Assembly (NCBI GenBank): GCA_020860245.1
Contig: JAJBUQ010000015.1
Span: 1 to 64,000, forward strand
Length of the DNA: 64,000 nucleotides
DNA from: Rikenellaceae bacterium
GTDB lineage: Bacteria; Bacteroidota; Bacteroidia; Bacteroidales; Rikenellaceae
Direction of reading: 5' to 3'
Part shown: in pieces, positions 1-8,518 of the stretch
Position numbering within the stretch: the stretch's first letter is position 1
Layout of the letters: each line of letters starts with the position of its first letter
Program-made: the position numbers and the translations under genes
The notes under the pieces: generated by a model
What the model was told of the DNA's origin: nothing
What the model saw: the letters and a program-made list of their open reading frames with translations, nothing else
Databases searched by the model: none

Positions 1-164
1 TAATCACATATATCATTAGTATATGTTGAATTTTAATAAATGGAGGTAATTTTTTAGAATATATTGTAATAATAATTTTTAGTAAAGATAAATAAAAGAA
101 TCATTAAAAACTAATAAATAGTTTATATTTATACCGTATAAAAACTATAATTATATTTAATAAT

Positions 165-2129
165 ATGACATATAAATCTTACTTATTATTGTATTTAGGG
201 CTATTTCTTATTTTTATCGGATTAATTTCCTGCCATCGCAGGGGAAATAATTCGTTGCTGATAGAGGCATTGGATATTTCAGGCGATAATAAAATCGAAC
301 TTTTAAAAGTTTTGGGTAATTATGATAAGAATACTCAGAGGTATAAGGCTTCTGTTTTTTTAATTGAAAATATGAAGGACCATCAAAATGTTGAAAGCAA
401 TTTGCTGGATCTTTACCGAAATGAAATGTTAGCACAGAGTAACAGACTTCAGTATAAAAATATATGGGATTCTATTTCAAATAATTTTGAGGATGAATCT
501 ATTTATTTTTATGATCTGAATAATATTAAAGCTGAGTATCTGATTAAAAATATAGATGATGCCTTCGATACATGGGAAAAGGCCCCATGGTATAACGAAA
601 TTGATTTTGATATTTTCTGTAAATACATTTTACCCTATAAAATTAAAGATGAACCAATAGTTGAATGGCGTTCAACCTTAAAAGAAATTTACCAACCTCT
701 TATAGACACTATTCAAGATATGCAGACTGCATATGAAATAATTTATAACAGAATTCAGAAATTATATAGACCGGGATCACTTAATTGTCCGTATACAAGA
801 GATCCGATCATTTTAAATTCGGCACTATTTGGAGATTGCCATATTTCTTCATTTTATACTGTGTTTGTGATGCGCGCTCTTGGAATTCCCGCGTCATTAG
901 ATTATACTCCAAAGTGGGCTAATTATGGTAATAATACACATACTTGGGTTTCGCTGATTAAGAAAGACGGAAAAACATTTACCATACCTTCGGATAGTAC
1001 ACATGCTTATGAATTCGGACCTATTGACGGTACGATTATCGGGATTAACTATCCTTTCGATAACAGTGCCACAGAATATATTATCGATACAGTAAAAAAG
1101 ATATCTAAAGTTTACAGAAATGAGTACCAATTACTCGATCAAAATGAGATTAATAATATTTATGGAAACCATATAAAAGATGTCTCAAAATATTATGGCA
1201 AAACGACTTCCATTAAGTTGCGTTTTGACGAAAAATTTAATGGTACGGAGATATATTTATGTACATTTATTTCTAAAGACGAATGGTTCCCTATTGCTAA
1301 AACAATAGTAAAAAATAAAAAAGCTGAATTTAAAGATTTGGAATCCGATATAGTATATATCCCTGCAATTTATTTCTACTCCCAATTAACTACAATGGGT
1401 AATCCGTTGATATTGAAAAATAATTCTCAAAAGAAATATCTGAATCCTGATCCTAATGTCACGGAAGAAGTGAAATTAAAACGAAAATATATTCTTATGG
1501 GAAATTGGATTTATCGTTGGGGGCAATTTGTCGGTAGTAAATTCGAAGGATCCAATGATCCTCAGTTTTTAAATTCAGTAAGATTATTTAAAATTGATAG
1601 TATCCCCTTTGGCGAACAAGAGGTATTTCTTGAAAATGCGAATTTTCGTTATATAAGATTTCTGCATTCACCGAGAGAAGATTCCACAGAAAGATATAAA
1701 GTCCCTAATTTTGCTGAATTATCTTTTTTTGATAGAGAGGGTAAAATTGACCTTATGAATTATGTTACTATTAAAGGAAATAATATTGACAATGTCCATA
1801 ATACCGTTTCTCTTTTGTTTGACAAAAAAAATTATACGTCAACTCAGTGGAGATCCCCGTACGAAATGGAATTTGATTTTAAAAAACCCGAAAATATTAC
1901 AAAAATCATTTATACGCCGATTACGGATGATAATTTTATTAATAAAGGGCATAAATACGAGCTTTTTTATTTCGATGAAGATTGGATTTCATTAGGAGAA
2001 TATATACCTGATAATAATTTTATAACAACCAATGTTCCAACAAATTCTTTATTACTTCTAAGAAATAAAACTATCGGTAAGGAAGAACGAATTTTTACAA
2101 TTGAAAACTGCAAGCAAGTTTGGTGGTAA
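165..2129 (+). CDS. Lipoprotein with transglutaminase-like domain
   Basis: A 654-residue exported protein. The N-terminus has a hydrophobic segment ending in a lipobox (GLISC, Cys23), so it should be lipid-anchored. A transglutaminase/cysteine-protease core is visible from about residue 195 to 285: Cys225 in FGDCHISSF, His259 in NTHTW and Asp277 in PSDST form the expected Cys-His-Asp triad. The remaining 370 residues have no recognised catalytic motif and look like beta-rich surface or carbohydrate-binding modules. Large proteins of this type are common in Bacteroidales, but their substrates are mostly unknown; cleavage or crosslinking of glycopeptide or peptide material at the cell surface is inference. 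The gene is markedly AT-rich compared with the fimbrial operon downstream and has no operon partner, which hints at independent acquisition. Start at the ATG at 165, followed directly by the signal sequence. Confidence 0.85.
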   Translation: MTYKSYLLLYLGLFLIFIGLISCHRRGNNSLLIEALDISGDNKIELLKVLGNYDKNTQRYKASVFLIENMKDHQNVESNLLDLYRNEMLAQSNRLQYKNIWDSISNNFEDESIYFYDLNNIKAEYLIKNIDDAFDTWEKAPWYNEIDFDIFCKYILPYKIKDEPIVEWRSTLKEIYQPLIDTIQDMQTAYEIIYNRIQKLYRPGSLNCPYTRDPIILNSALFGDCHISSFYTVFVMRALGIPASLDYTPKWANYGNNTHTWVSLIKKDGKTFTIPSDSTHAYEFGPIDGTIIGINYPFDNSATEYIIDTVKKISKVYRNEYQLLDQNEINNIYGNHIKDVSKYYGKTTSIKLRFDEKFNGTEIYLCTFISKDEWFPIAKTIVKNKKAEFKDLESDIVYIPAIYFYSQLTTMGNPLILKNNSQKKYLNPDPNVTEEVKLKRKYILMGNWIYRWGQFVGSKFEGSNDPQFLNSVRLFKIDSIPFGEQEVFLENANFRYIRFLHSPREDSTERYKVPNFAELSFFDREGKIDLMNYVTIKGNNIDNVHNTVSLLFDKKNYTSTQWRSPYEMEFDFKKPENITKIIYTPITDDNFINKGHKYELFYFDEDWISLGEYIPDNNFITTNVPTNSLLLLRNKTIGKEERIFTIENCKQVWW

Positions 2130-2625
2130 TATAAAAGTAAACATCCTATCTGAACAATTAATAAATGAAATCAATGAATTAATCTTCTTACCTACAAGAA
2201 ACATCGAAGTGGATAATTTGCCACGCAAAAACGTTTTCGCAGCAAAAATTCGTTTTTTGTTATTTTCTGTATGGCTCATTAACTACCTGCGTTCCAAGAA
2301 AATGCTTTAAATTTTGATCTTTTGTTTCAAATCAGGAGGGATAAATTGCATAGCTATTTTGTTCTCCACATCAATTCGCATGGTTTAAATTTTGGCTTTA
2401 AATTGATTTTTTTGAGTTGCGTGCGGAAATAAAACGGATTATTTTCTATGTGCTTAATAATGTATAGTAGCAATTTGAAATGTTAGAAGGATTGAATTAT
2501 AGCTTCTTTCTCTCTTTTCTTTAGTTGGCTGGTTTATACCACTTGGTGTAAACACCTCCAAGAAAATAATTTTAGGAATCATTTTTTGATTTTTTTTATC
2601 ACTGTATTCCACATTTGAGATGAAG

Positions 2626-2668
2626 GGATCCACGCTCCTCTTTCCATTATGGACTAAATCGTGGATCC
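2626..2668. repeat. Nested inverted repeat
   Basis: GGATCCACG at 2626-2634 is perfectly repeated in inverse at 2660-2668. Inside the 25-base loop lies a second hairpin, TCCAT-T-ATGGA (2643-2653). No T-run follows, so it is not a standard terminator. It could be an RNA element or the footprint of an excised or degraded element. Confidence 0.55.
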
Positions 2669-3017
2669 GGTGGAATTATTTTGTTTGACGATTCATGTTG
2701 ATGGGGTTATGTATGATCTATGAATAATCGGGAGAAATTAAAACACCCGTAGACGGAGCGTATATTTGATAAGATCCAATATGCTGTATCAAGGTAAAAT
2801 AATTCAAGTAAATACTTTGTGTCTAATGCGGCAACTCCTACCGAAAGTGATACGTAGGAAGAAAGATCATAACGGCGGTAGCGCAAGAGACCTCATTGCG
2901 GAACTTCTTGCATCGGGTATCTGTATAACTTTTAAGTACCTATTCATATAGAGATTGCAAAATATGCAATAGTCCCTATTTATTAACGTTGATTGGAATG
3001 TACCAGATTGCAGGTTC

Positions 3018-3040
3018 CGGATTTTTCGATCCGTTTTTTT
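3018..3040 (+). terminator. Short Rho-independent terminator candidate
   Basis: CGGAT (3018-3022) and ATCCG (3029-3033) form a 5-bp stem with a six-base loop, followed by TTTTTTT. No CDS ends just upstream, so if functional it would end a non-coding transcript from the 2.6-3.0 kb region. Confidence 0.45.
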
Positions 3041-3186
3041 GTGGTATTACAAACAGGTTAGTTATGTGTATTTACGGTTAAATCCGAATGAAATAGTTAT
3101 CCGAACATAATATTTATTTACGGCATCAAAATTGAAAAATTTTCAGGAAAAAATACAGAATTAAGGTGCATATTAAATTATTTATT

Positions 3187-4251
3187 ATGAAATTAAGTAA
3201 ACTTTTCATTGCAGGAACCACAGCCATGGCACTTCTGGTCACGGGATGTTCCAATAATTCAGAAACCGAATCTTCTCCTTATGTTGAAGGAGGCGAGGGC
3301 GAAATTAAAATCATGCTCGCAGGTGATACGTTCAGCCGTGCAACAGGCGATCCAAGCAGCGCAGAAGAAAGTGCGGTGAAAAAATTCACTGTATACGTAT
3401 TCAATGCTGAAAACGACGCACTTGAGGCCAGTGAGACATTTACCGGAGTAACAACCGGAACTATGAGCGGTCTTTCGACCGGTTTCCCGAAGAAAATAAT
3501 CGTGGTTACCAACACCCCGGCCAACTTTCCTACTTTCCACGAAGGGGATGACATTTCAAAGCTCACCCTGGCTTCCAGCGCCATTAACCTTACATACCAA
3601 AACCCCACGAATATCTCGACGAACGGATTGGTTATGATAGGTGAAACAGAAAATCCGGTTACTCTGAATGTAAACGGAACAACTACCGTAGCTCTCAACT
3701 TACGCAGGCTGGTTGCTAAAGTAACTCTGGGTACTATCACCGTCTTGCCTATCGGGGATTACGAAGAGGATGAATTCGAAATCACTGGCGTGAGTATTCA
3801 GCGTGCGGTTTCCGCAACGGATATTTACGGAAACGCTTTATCTTCAAGTACCCTGTTCGGCGGTCTTATCGGTTCGATGAGTCTAACACAGCAAAACTTC
3901 CTTTATGACGCCATCGATACCGATTTCGAAATAGGCACAGGAAAGGATATGGGCAACTATTTCTATGTGCTTCCCAATTCGCAAAACGATCAGTCTACAT
4001 TACTTACAATCGTGTCTGATTACAACGGTGTGGAACAATATTTTCCAATTCCGATCAATGACCGAGAAGGTGACAAAAATACTGACGGTACGCTTATCCA
4101 GAGTAACAAATCTTACATTATTAATATCGTTATAAACAACCTTGGCGAAGGTACGACCGATCCCGACCTTCCGCCTTCGGAAGCTTCGGTAGAGATCGAA
4201 CTGACAGTGGATCCGTGGGATATAGATATAGTACAAGACGTTATCTGGTAG
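3187..4251 (+). CDS. FimA/Mfa1-like major fimbrial subunit (type V pilin)
   Basis: A 354-residue lipoprotein precursor. The signal peptide ends in LLVTGCSNN, giving a lipidated Cys. The N-terminal fimbrillin domain shows the family signature ESAVKKFTVYVFNAEND, and the C-terminus ends in the beta-strand pattern VEIELTVDPWDIDIVQDVIW typical of Bacteroidales fimbrillins. In this family a protease removes the N-terminal strand so that subunits polymerise by strand exchange. A GTG at 3166 could extend the frame by seven residues, but the ATG at 3187 gives a canonical lipoprotein signal and is preferred. It is the first gene of a fimbrial operon with an anchor-like and a tip-like protein downstream, separated from them by a strong hairpin at 4268-4306 that may keep the shaft subunit in excess. 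Sure of the superfamily, less sure of FimA versus Mfa1. Confidence 0.85.
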   Translation: MKLSKLFIAGTTAMALLVTGCSNNSETESSPYVEGGEGEIKIMLAGDTFSRATGDPSSAEESAVKKFTVYVFNAENDALEASETFTGVTTGTMSGLSTGFPKKIIVVTNTPANFPTFHEGDDISKLTLASSAINLTYQNPTNISTNGLVMIGETENPVTLNVNGTTTVALNLRRLVAKVTLGTITVLPIGDYEEDEFEITGVSIQRAVSATDIYGNALSSSTLFGGLIGSMSLTQQNFLYDAIDTDFEIGTGKDMGNYFYVLPNSQNDQSTLLTIVSDYNGVEQYFPIPINDREGDKNTDGTLIQSNKSYIINIVINNLGEGTTDPDLPPSEASVEIELTVDPWDIDIVQDVIW

Positions 4252-4267
4252 TAATAAAATAGAACAG

Positions 4268-4306
4268 GCGGAGAATGCTGCCACTCGTTGTGGCAGCATT
4301 CTCCGC
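4268..4306 (+). terminator. 17-bp perfect hairpin between shaft and anchor genes
   Basis: Positions 4268-4284 and 4290-4306 are perfectly complementary (17 bp, five-base loop TCGTT), 17 bases after the fimA-like stop. There is no T-run on the plus strand, so it could be a leaky terminator or an mRNA-stabilising hairpin that raises shaft over anchor expression. Confidence 0.8.
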
Positions 4307-4387
4307 AATCCCTAAAAAACTCGATTATGCCGGTTTTTACAAAACATAATGTCGGATTCTTTAAATACCCACTGCTTTTCTCTCTGG

Positions 4388-4396
4388 TTTTTTTTT
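4388..4396 (+). repeat. T9 homopolymer causing frameshift in anchor signal peptide
   Basis: Nine consecutive T, within codons for the hydrophobic core of the lipoprotein signal. Ten T (or seven) would put the ATG at 4327 in frame with the anchor body; nine gives an immediate TGA at 4396-4398. Its placement in a surface-structure gene is typical of a slipped-strand switch. Confidence 0.7.
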
Positions 4397-5312
4397 GATA
4401 GCATGTGTGAAAGAGAATACCGACGAATGTCCACAGAATCCGCCGACAGGAGAAGAAAACCTCCGGCAGTTGCTTTACCTAAGGGTCTCCGACGGTGCTG
4501 CCCGCGGCGATATTACCGACACCGAGCAGTTGGAGGATATTATGATTTACCTGTTTGACCGGCAGGAACAGCTGTTGGATACTATTCCTTATACTACAGC
4601 AATGGTAAGTCAGGGCATCCCAGTCGATCTTACCGGACGGGATTTGTCCGGGGGCTACGTTTCGGTCTGGGCCAACCTCGGCAATTCGATACAAACCGAT
4701 CCCGTGTTAATAGGTAAGAATATGGATGATATGCAGTTAAGGATGCTTACCAACGACAGCAGGGCTGATTATTTTCTCTGCCCCGGAGATATTTTCTTTG
4801 GACACCAGCAGATAGCCTTCACCCCTATCGACGAGGCGACCGAGGCAGATACGGTCTGGATACAGAGGAAAAATTCCCGTCTGCATATAACCGTTAGGGG
4901 ACTCGTTAATGAGGTAACCCCTGACGAATATTATTTCAGGATGGGTGCACTTTTCTATGGTTATAATTTCCAAGGCACCCCTCAAGAGGGAATACGGTAT
5001 ATCCGCGAAGACGGTGAATTCGATTTGAATTCGGATTACGTTTCCCCAGAACCCTATATAATGATCCATGACGCACCGGGCTATATATACAGCGATAATA
5101 ACCGGTTGGTTATAGAAGTTTACAGGGCAGCCGATACCCGGACAGACACGCTTATTGCCAGCGGCGACAAGGATACAGACGGGGATTACATAAAACTCGA
5201 ACAGGGTAAAACGACAAACGTCCTTATTGTGCTGGACCAGCCTGCCAGCGATATAGAAATCCATACAGTGATAACGCCTTGGGAAGAGATATACCAATGG
5301 GCTGTTTGGTAG
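4395..5312 (+). CDS. FimB/Mfa2-like fimbrial anchor, signal peptide frameshifted
   Basis: The body of this protein (305 residues from a TTG at 4395) is a minor fimbrillin of the FimB/Mfa2 anchor type: a Cys followed by a short linker, then beta-strand repeats (EDIMIYLFDRQEQLLDTI; GYVSVWANLGNSI) and a C-terminal IHTVITPWEEIYQWAVW. Read alone it lacks a signal peptide. An ATG at 4327 opens another frame encoding MPVFTKHNVGFFKYPLLFSL and stops at TGA right after a run of nine T. One added T joins the frames and gives ...LVFFLIACVKEN, a proper lipobox, so the intact protein would start at 4327. Either this is a phase-off allele, an indel error, or the frame is restored by slippage on the T-run. 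In P. gingivalis the equivalent gene limits fimbrial length and anchors the fimbria; its loss gives long, shed fimbriae. Followed 18 bases later by the tip-like gene. Confidence 0.75.
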   Translation: MIACVKENTDECPQNPPTGEENLRQLLYLRVSDGAARGDITDTEQLEDIMIYLFDRQEQLLDTIPYTTAMVSQGIPVDLTGRDLSGGYVSVWANLGNSIQTDPVLIGKNMDDMQLRMLTNDSRADYFLCPGDIFFGHQQIAFTPIDEATEADTVWIQRKNSRLHITVRGLVNEVTPDEYYFRMGALFYGYNFQGTPQEGIRYIREDGEFDLNSDYVSPEPYIMIHDAPGYIYSDNNRLVIEVYRAADTRTDTLIASGDKDTDGDYIKLEQGKTTNVLIVLDQPASDIEIHTVITPWEEIYQWAVW

Positions 5313-5330
5313 CAATTTAAACTATAAGAT

Positions 5331-7607
5331 ATGACTATTAAATTATATATCAGGCTTTTTTGCGTCGGCTTTCTGACTCTTGCCGCGACGGCATCCTGTA
5401 CAAAGGATACCACTGTCACGGACTCTGCAAAGGGGACGGATGAGGCATGGGTAAAACTCAGCATACATACTCCGAGTAGTTCGGTTCCCAAAGGAACCAA
5501 GAGCGAGGCGATGGCTGAAGAGAGTGCGGTTGAACGGATTAAACTTGTGGTTCTGCAATTGTCGGGTAGCCAGTACCGTTACCGGTACATGGTGGACGGC
5601 CAGCAAATAATCCAAAGTTCCTCCGATTCGCAAACCACTAACTTTAACGCCCTGCTTACAAGTTCGGACGTCCCGCTGAAGATTCTACTGGCCGCGAACT
5701 ACAATGACGCATTCGATTCCGACTCATTTGCTGAAGATATGACGGAAGATGCTGTCAAACGGCTGCTTGTGGATTCTTTCGAAAGCAACATCGAAGGGAA
5801 GCTACCTCTTTACGGTGAAATCGATTTGCCGTATCTCAAAGCCGATCAGTCTAATAATTTTGCAGTAACCATGCTGCGCGCAGTGGCAAGGGTGGATGTG
5901 ATCAATGCAATAACCACGGACACTTCAGGGGATTTCCGGCTTAAGAGCGTCCATATTTACAGGGCCAACGACCAATACGCCATTGTACCTGACGATTCGG
6001 CCATGCAGACCGAAGGTAAAATGACGGTTTCATCGGCATCGGTTCCCTCTACGGCCACAACCTATGCGCCCTACATGAAAACAGTTGCCGCAGACGGTGA
6101 CATTTCACTGTTGCAAACCTACCTTCCCGAATCACTTCCGGTAGCAGATGAAAATGCGCGCACGGCTACAGCCACATGCGTAGTGGTGGGAGGGTATTAC
6201 GGTGACGATACCTATCCTTCTTATTACCGCGTAGACTTTAACTCCGGATACGACGGCCACCCATTCGGGCAGGTATTGCGTAACCACAAATACATTTTTA
6301 ATATAGTGCAGGTTAACGGCAGCGGATGGACTGATCCGGATGAGGCGGCTAACAACGAAGCAACCGCCATTATCGCAACCATGCAGATATGGGATGAACT
6401 CACCTCGGAGATGTGGTTCTATGGCAATGAGAATTACCTCGGTATATCCTCGCGCAGGGTCGTGCTGAACTATTTCACCGGCTCTGAAAAAACCGAAATC
6501 CTTCAGGCGACAGTTCCTTTCAGCATACAGCCTCTGGATGAGTACGGTAATCCTACGGGTACGGCGATTAAAACGGACGGCGAGTCTTTTAGTGCCGGTT
6601 TTTACACCCTCGAACTAAAGAAAGACGGTACCGACGGAGAAGACGTATGGAGGCTTGTAATTACTTCCACCGGTGATAACTACACCAACGCGGAATATAC
6701 CGGCAGTTTCCAGGTTTATACCGATTGGTGGACGTTCGATGTGGAGGTAATACAGGAAACTTACGTAAGCCAGAGGGCGGACAGGTACGTTAAAATATTG
6801 ACTATAACCGATCTCGACGGCGATCTGGGTACCACTGACGGAACCTTCACAGAACTCTCCGGAAGCGCCATGCGCAATGTACTGGAGAACACCGCAAATT
6901 TCGGTCCTCAGGGAATCGTGACTATAGGCGGTATTATAGTGTACGACCTTAAAAACGCCACTATAAGCTCAGAATCCGCTTCGGATATGTATATTCTCGA
7001 AAAAGTGCTGAGCGATGTAGATGTGGTACACCTTCCGGGTCTTTGCTCGCCTTCGGTCACGGCAGCCGAGTTTATTGAAGCATGGCACCGGGCCAAACCG
7101 AACCGTGTTCTTATTATCGGCCTGGATGACGAAAATACAAATACGAATCTCAGATCTTACATCTATGACTTGGAAGAAGTCGACCCGGATGATCCGTCCA
7201 GCGGAACCTGGGAAGTGAACACTACCGTCAAGTCCCTTACGAGAGGATATGACGACATGGGAACCGACAGATTCTTCTACGGTGTATTCGGCGATGTAAA
7301 AAACGGAGATATGGGACTGTCTAAGTTCACACATATAGGTTACAATAACGGGTATAACTGGGAAACCACCATATCCCTCTTAATGATCGGTCAAGCGGAC
7401 GATAATAAAAACATGATGACACATGGTCTCAATACCGGAAGCGGCATCTTCTATTGCGGCGACAGCGGGATTACATCCGACCGCAACAGTGCAATGAGTA
7501 GCCAGGCCGCTGCCACCGGCACGGTGACCTCCGATTTCGACCGACTTATGGGCAACATCTGGGACTGGATAGTGGAACGTGTTACGATGGTTTCCGAAAA
7601 CGAGTGA
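5331..7607 (+). CDS. Long tip-like fimbrial lipoprotein with C-terminal alpha/beta domain
   Basis: A 758-residue lipoprotein (lipobox TASC near residue 23). It starts with a fimbrillin-like domain, with the motif ESAVERIKLVVLQL corresponding to ESAVKKFTVYVF in the shaft subunit at 3187. A beta-sandwich segment follows (about residues 365-480, YLGISSRRVVLNYF to FDVEVIQETYV), resembling the Ig/BACON-like repeats of Bacteroidota surface proteins. The last 280 residues are different: alternating strands and helices (VVHLPGLCSPSVTAAEFIEA, RVLIIGLDDENTN, RFFYGVFGDVKNG) that suggest a Rossmann- or VWA-like adhesive fold, though I see no complete metal-site motif. Position last in the operon and a length twice that of the shaft subunit fit a tip or adhesin subunit comparable to the accessory tip proteins of P. 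gingivalis fimbriae. The tip role is inference. Confidence 0.75.
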   Translation: MTIKLYIRLFCVGFLTLAATASCTKDTTVTDSAKGTDEAWVKLSIHTPSSSVPKGTKSEAMAEESAVERIKLVVLQLSGSQYRYRYMVDGQQIIQSSSDSQTTNFNALLTSSDVPLKILLAANYNDAFDSDSFAEDMTEDAVKRLLVDSFESNIEGKLPLYGEIDLPYLKADQSNNFAVTMLRAVARVDVINAITTDTSGDFRLKSVHIYRANDQYAIVPDDSAMQTEGKMTVSSASVPSTATTYAPYMKTVAADGDISLLQTYLPESLPVADENARTATATCVVVGGYYGDDTYPSYYRVDFNSGYDGHPFGQVLRNHKYIFNIVQVNGSGWTDPDEAANNEATAIIATMQIWDELTSEMWFYGNENYLGISSRRVVLNYFTGSEKTEILQATVPFSIQPLDEYGNPTGTAIKTDGESFSAGFYTLELKKDGTDGEDVWRLVITSTGDNYTNAEYTGSFQVYTDWWTFDVEVIQETYVSQRADRYVKILTITDLDGDLGTTDGTFTELSGSAMRNVLENTANFGPQGIVTIGGIIVYDLKNATISSESASDMYILEKVLSDVDVVHLPGLCSPSVTAAEFIEAWHRAKPNRVLIIGLDDENTNTNLRSYIYDLEEVDPDDPSSGTWEVNTTVKSLTRGYDDMGTDRFFYGVFGDVKNGDMGLSKFTHIGYNNGYNWETTISLLMIGQADDNKNMMTHGLNTGSGIFYCGDSGITSDRNSAMSSQAAATGTVTSDFDRLMGNIWDWIVERVTMVSENE

Positions 7608-7942
7608 TGAAACTCCAGGGATGGTAAACAACAATGCATTGATCGGTAAGGGTATAATTAATCCTTATTACTAATACGTTTTGGTTTTACCACCTCCAGT
7701 AAAAATAGGGAGTCGTTTTGGACTCCCTATTACCATATAGATCGAGGCGTAACAGACGTTGGCTCACAGCCAGCTTAGTTATACTTTAAGGTTATCTGAA
7801 TGCACAATAGCTTTCATTTACCATATTTCGCTTTTCTTTAAAATAGGTATCTACTATTATAAAGATAAATCTCATGGCGTTTAAGCATATATCGACAATA
7901 CATTTAAGAAACCATAGGACCATTAGGAGATCGTCATATTGA
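7608..7942. other. Intergenic region between convergent fimbrial and DUF2589 operons
   Basis: It contains the bidirectional hairpin at 7704-7731; beyond that I see no gene or repeat in 7740-7940. Confidence 0.6.
7704..7731. terminator. Bidirectional terminator between convergent operons
   Basis: AATAGGGAGTC (7704-7714) pairs perfectly with GACTCCCTATT (7721-7731), loop GTTTTG. The T-run lies on the minus-strand side (A-run at 7701-7705), so it is best suited to end the minus-strand cluster starting at 12379, and it also follows the fimbrial operon. Confidence 0.85.
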
Positions 7943-8464
7943 TTATAAAAAATCCAAATCATTCGGAATATCGGGTATTTTAACCGGGCGTTGATAAAAT
8001 CCCAGACGAGAGAGCAGTGTCATACCCCAGGAATTAGTAACGAATTCTCCGTAAACACAGCACACCGCACATTCCGGATCCACATTGTATTCAAACTGAT
8101 AACCGGTAGATCGGATTTTATCGGAACCATATCGACGACCTTTGTTAGTGTGTATAATAAGACTGTCGATGACTGCGGCATTACCGTATGATGGATTATA
8201 ACTCCCCGTAACTCGAATTATATATTCTTCCGACTCCAGAACAAATTCGCTTCCGCCACCGCCATCGCCGCCATGATGCGACAGCTTCCCTTCCGGATAA
8301 CTCAGAACTATGCTATCCACTACATCTCCTGATTTTATTATTGTTTTCGGAAATGTCAGTTTTTTTTCTTTATATTCTTTAATATCGTCGAAGCTCTCAG
8401 CTCCGGCATCAGGTGCCGGAGCTCCACAAAGTTTTTCCGACTTTTCAATTGCATTAAAATCCAT
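7943..8464 (-). CDS. Jacalin-like lectin domain protein
   Basis: A 173-residue protein without signal peptide. From about residue 45 to 120 it matches the jacalin-like beta-prism lectin pattern: SGDVVDSIVLSYPEGKLSHH, a Gly-rich turn GGDGGGGSEF, then LESEEYIIRVTGSY, and IDSLIIHTNKGRRYGS with the typical T-N-K-G-R followed by Y-G. Jacalin domains bind mannose- or galactose-type glycans. The preceding 40 residues are Ala/Pro/Asp-rich and may be a linker. It is the last gene of the minus-strand DUF2589 cluster, before the terminator at 7704-7731. Since neither it nor its neighbours are exported by a recognisable signal, it would act inside the cell or be released by lysis or a non-classical route. 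Family assignment is good; ligand unknown. Confidence 0.75.
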   Translation of the reverse strand: MDFNAIEKSEKLCGAPAPDAGAESFDDIKEYKEKKLTFPKTIIKSGDVVDSIVLSYPEGKLSHHGGDGGGGSEFVLESEEYIIRVTGSYNPSYGNAAVIDSLIIHTNKGRRYGSDKIRSTGYQFEYNVDPECAVCCVYGEFVTNSWGMTLLSRLGFYQRPVKIPDIPNDLDFL

Positions 8465-8518
8465 AATATTATTTTAAACACGTTAATATTTTTTAATTGT
8501 ATCCAAAGAAATTAAATT

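Larger units (their letters stand above)
2130..3186. other. About 1 kb intergenic region with inverted repeats, no convincing gene
   Basis: No open frame here looks coding: the small frames at 2101-2310 and 2766-2951 have low-complexity or atypical translations. The region holds a nested inverted repeat (2626-2668), smaller inverted repeats (TCCTAC/GTAGGA at 2836-2859 and ATTGCA/TGCAAT at 2954-2970), and a short hairpin followed by seven T (3018-3040). The structures plus the terminator would fit a small RNA or the eroded remains of a mobile element. I cannot assign it. Confidence 0.5.

Noticed and set aside
2101..2310. 69-codon frame overlapping the end of the transglutaminase gene
   Set aside because: Low-complexity Asn/Leu/Ile translation, no ribosome site, no family resemblance.
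2766..2951. 61-codon plus-strand frame in the intergenic region
   Set aside because: Translation has no recognisable pattern, no leader, and overlaps RNA-like inverted repeats.
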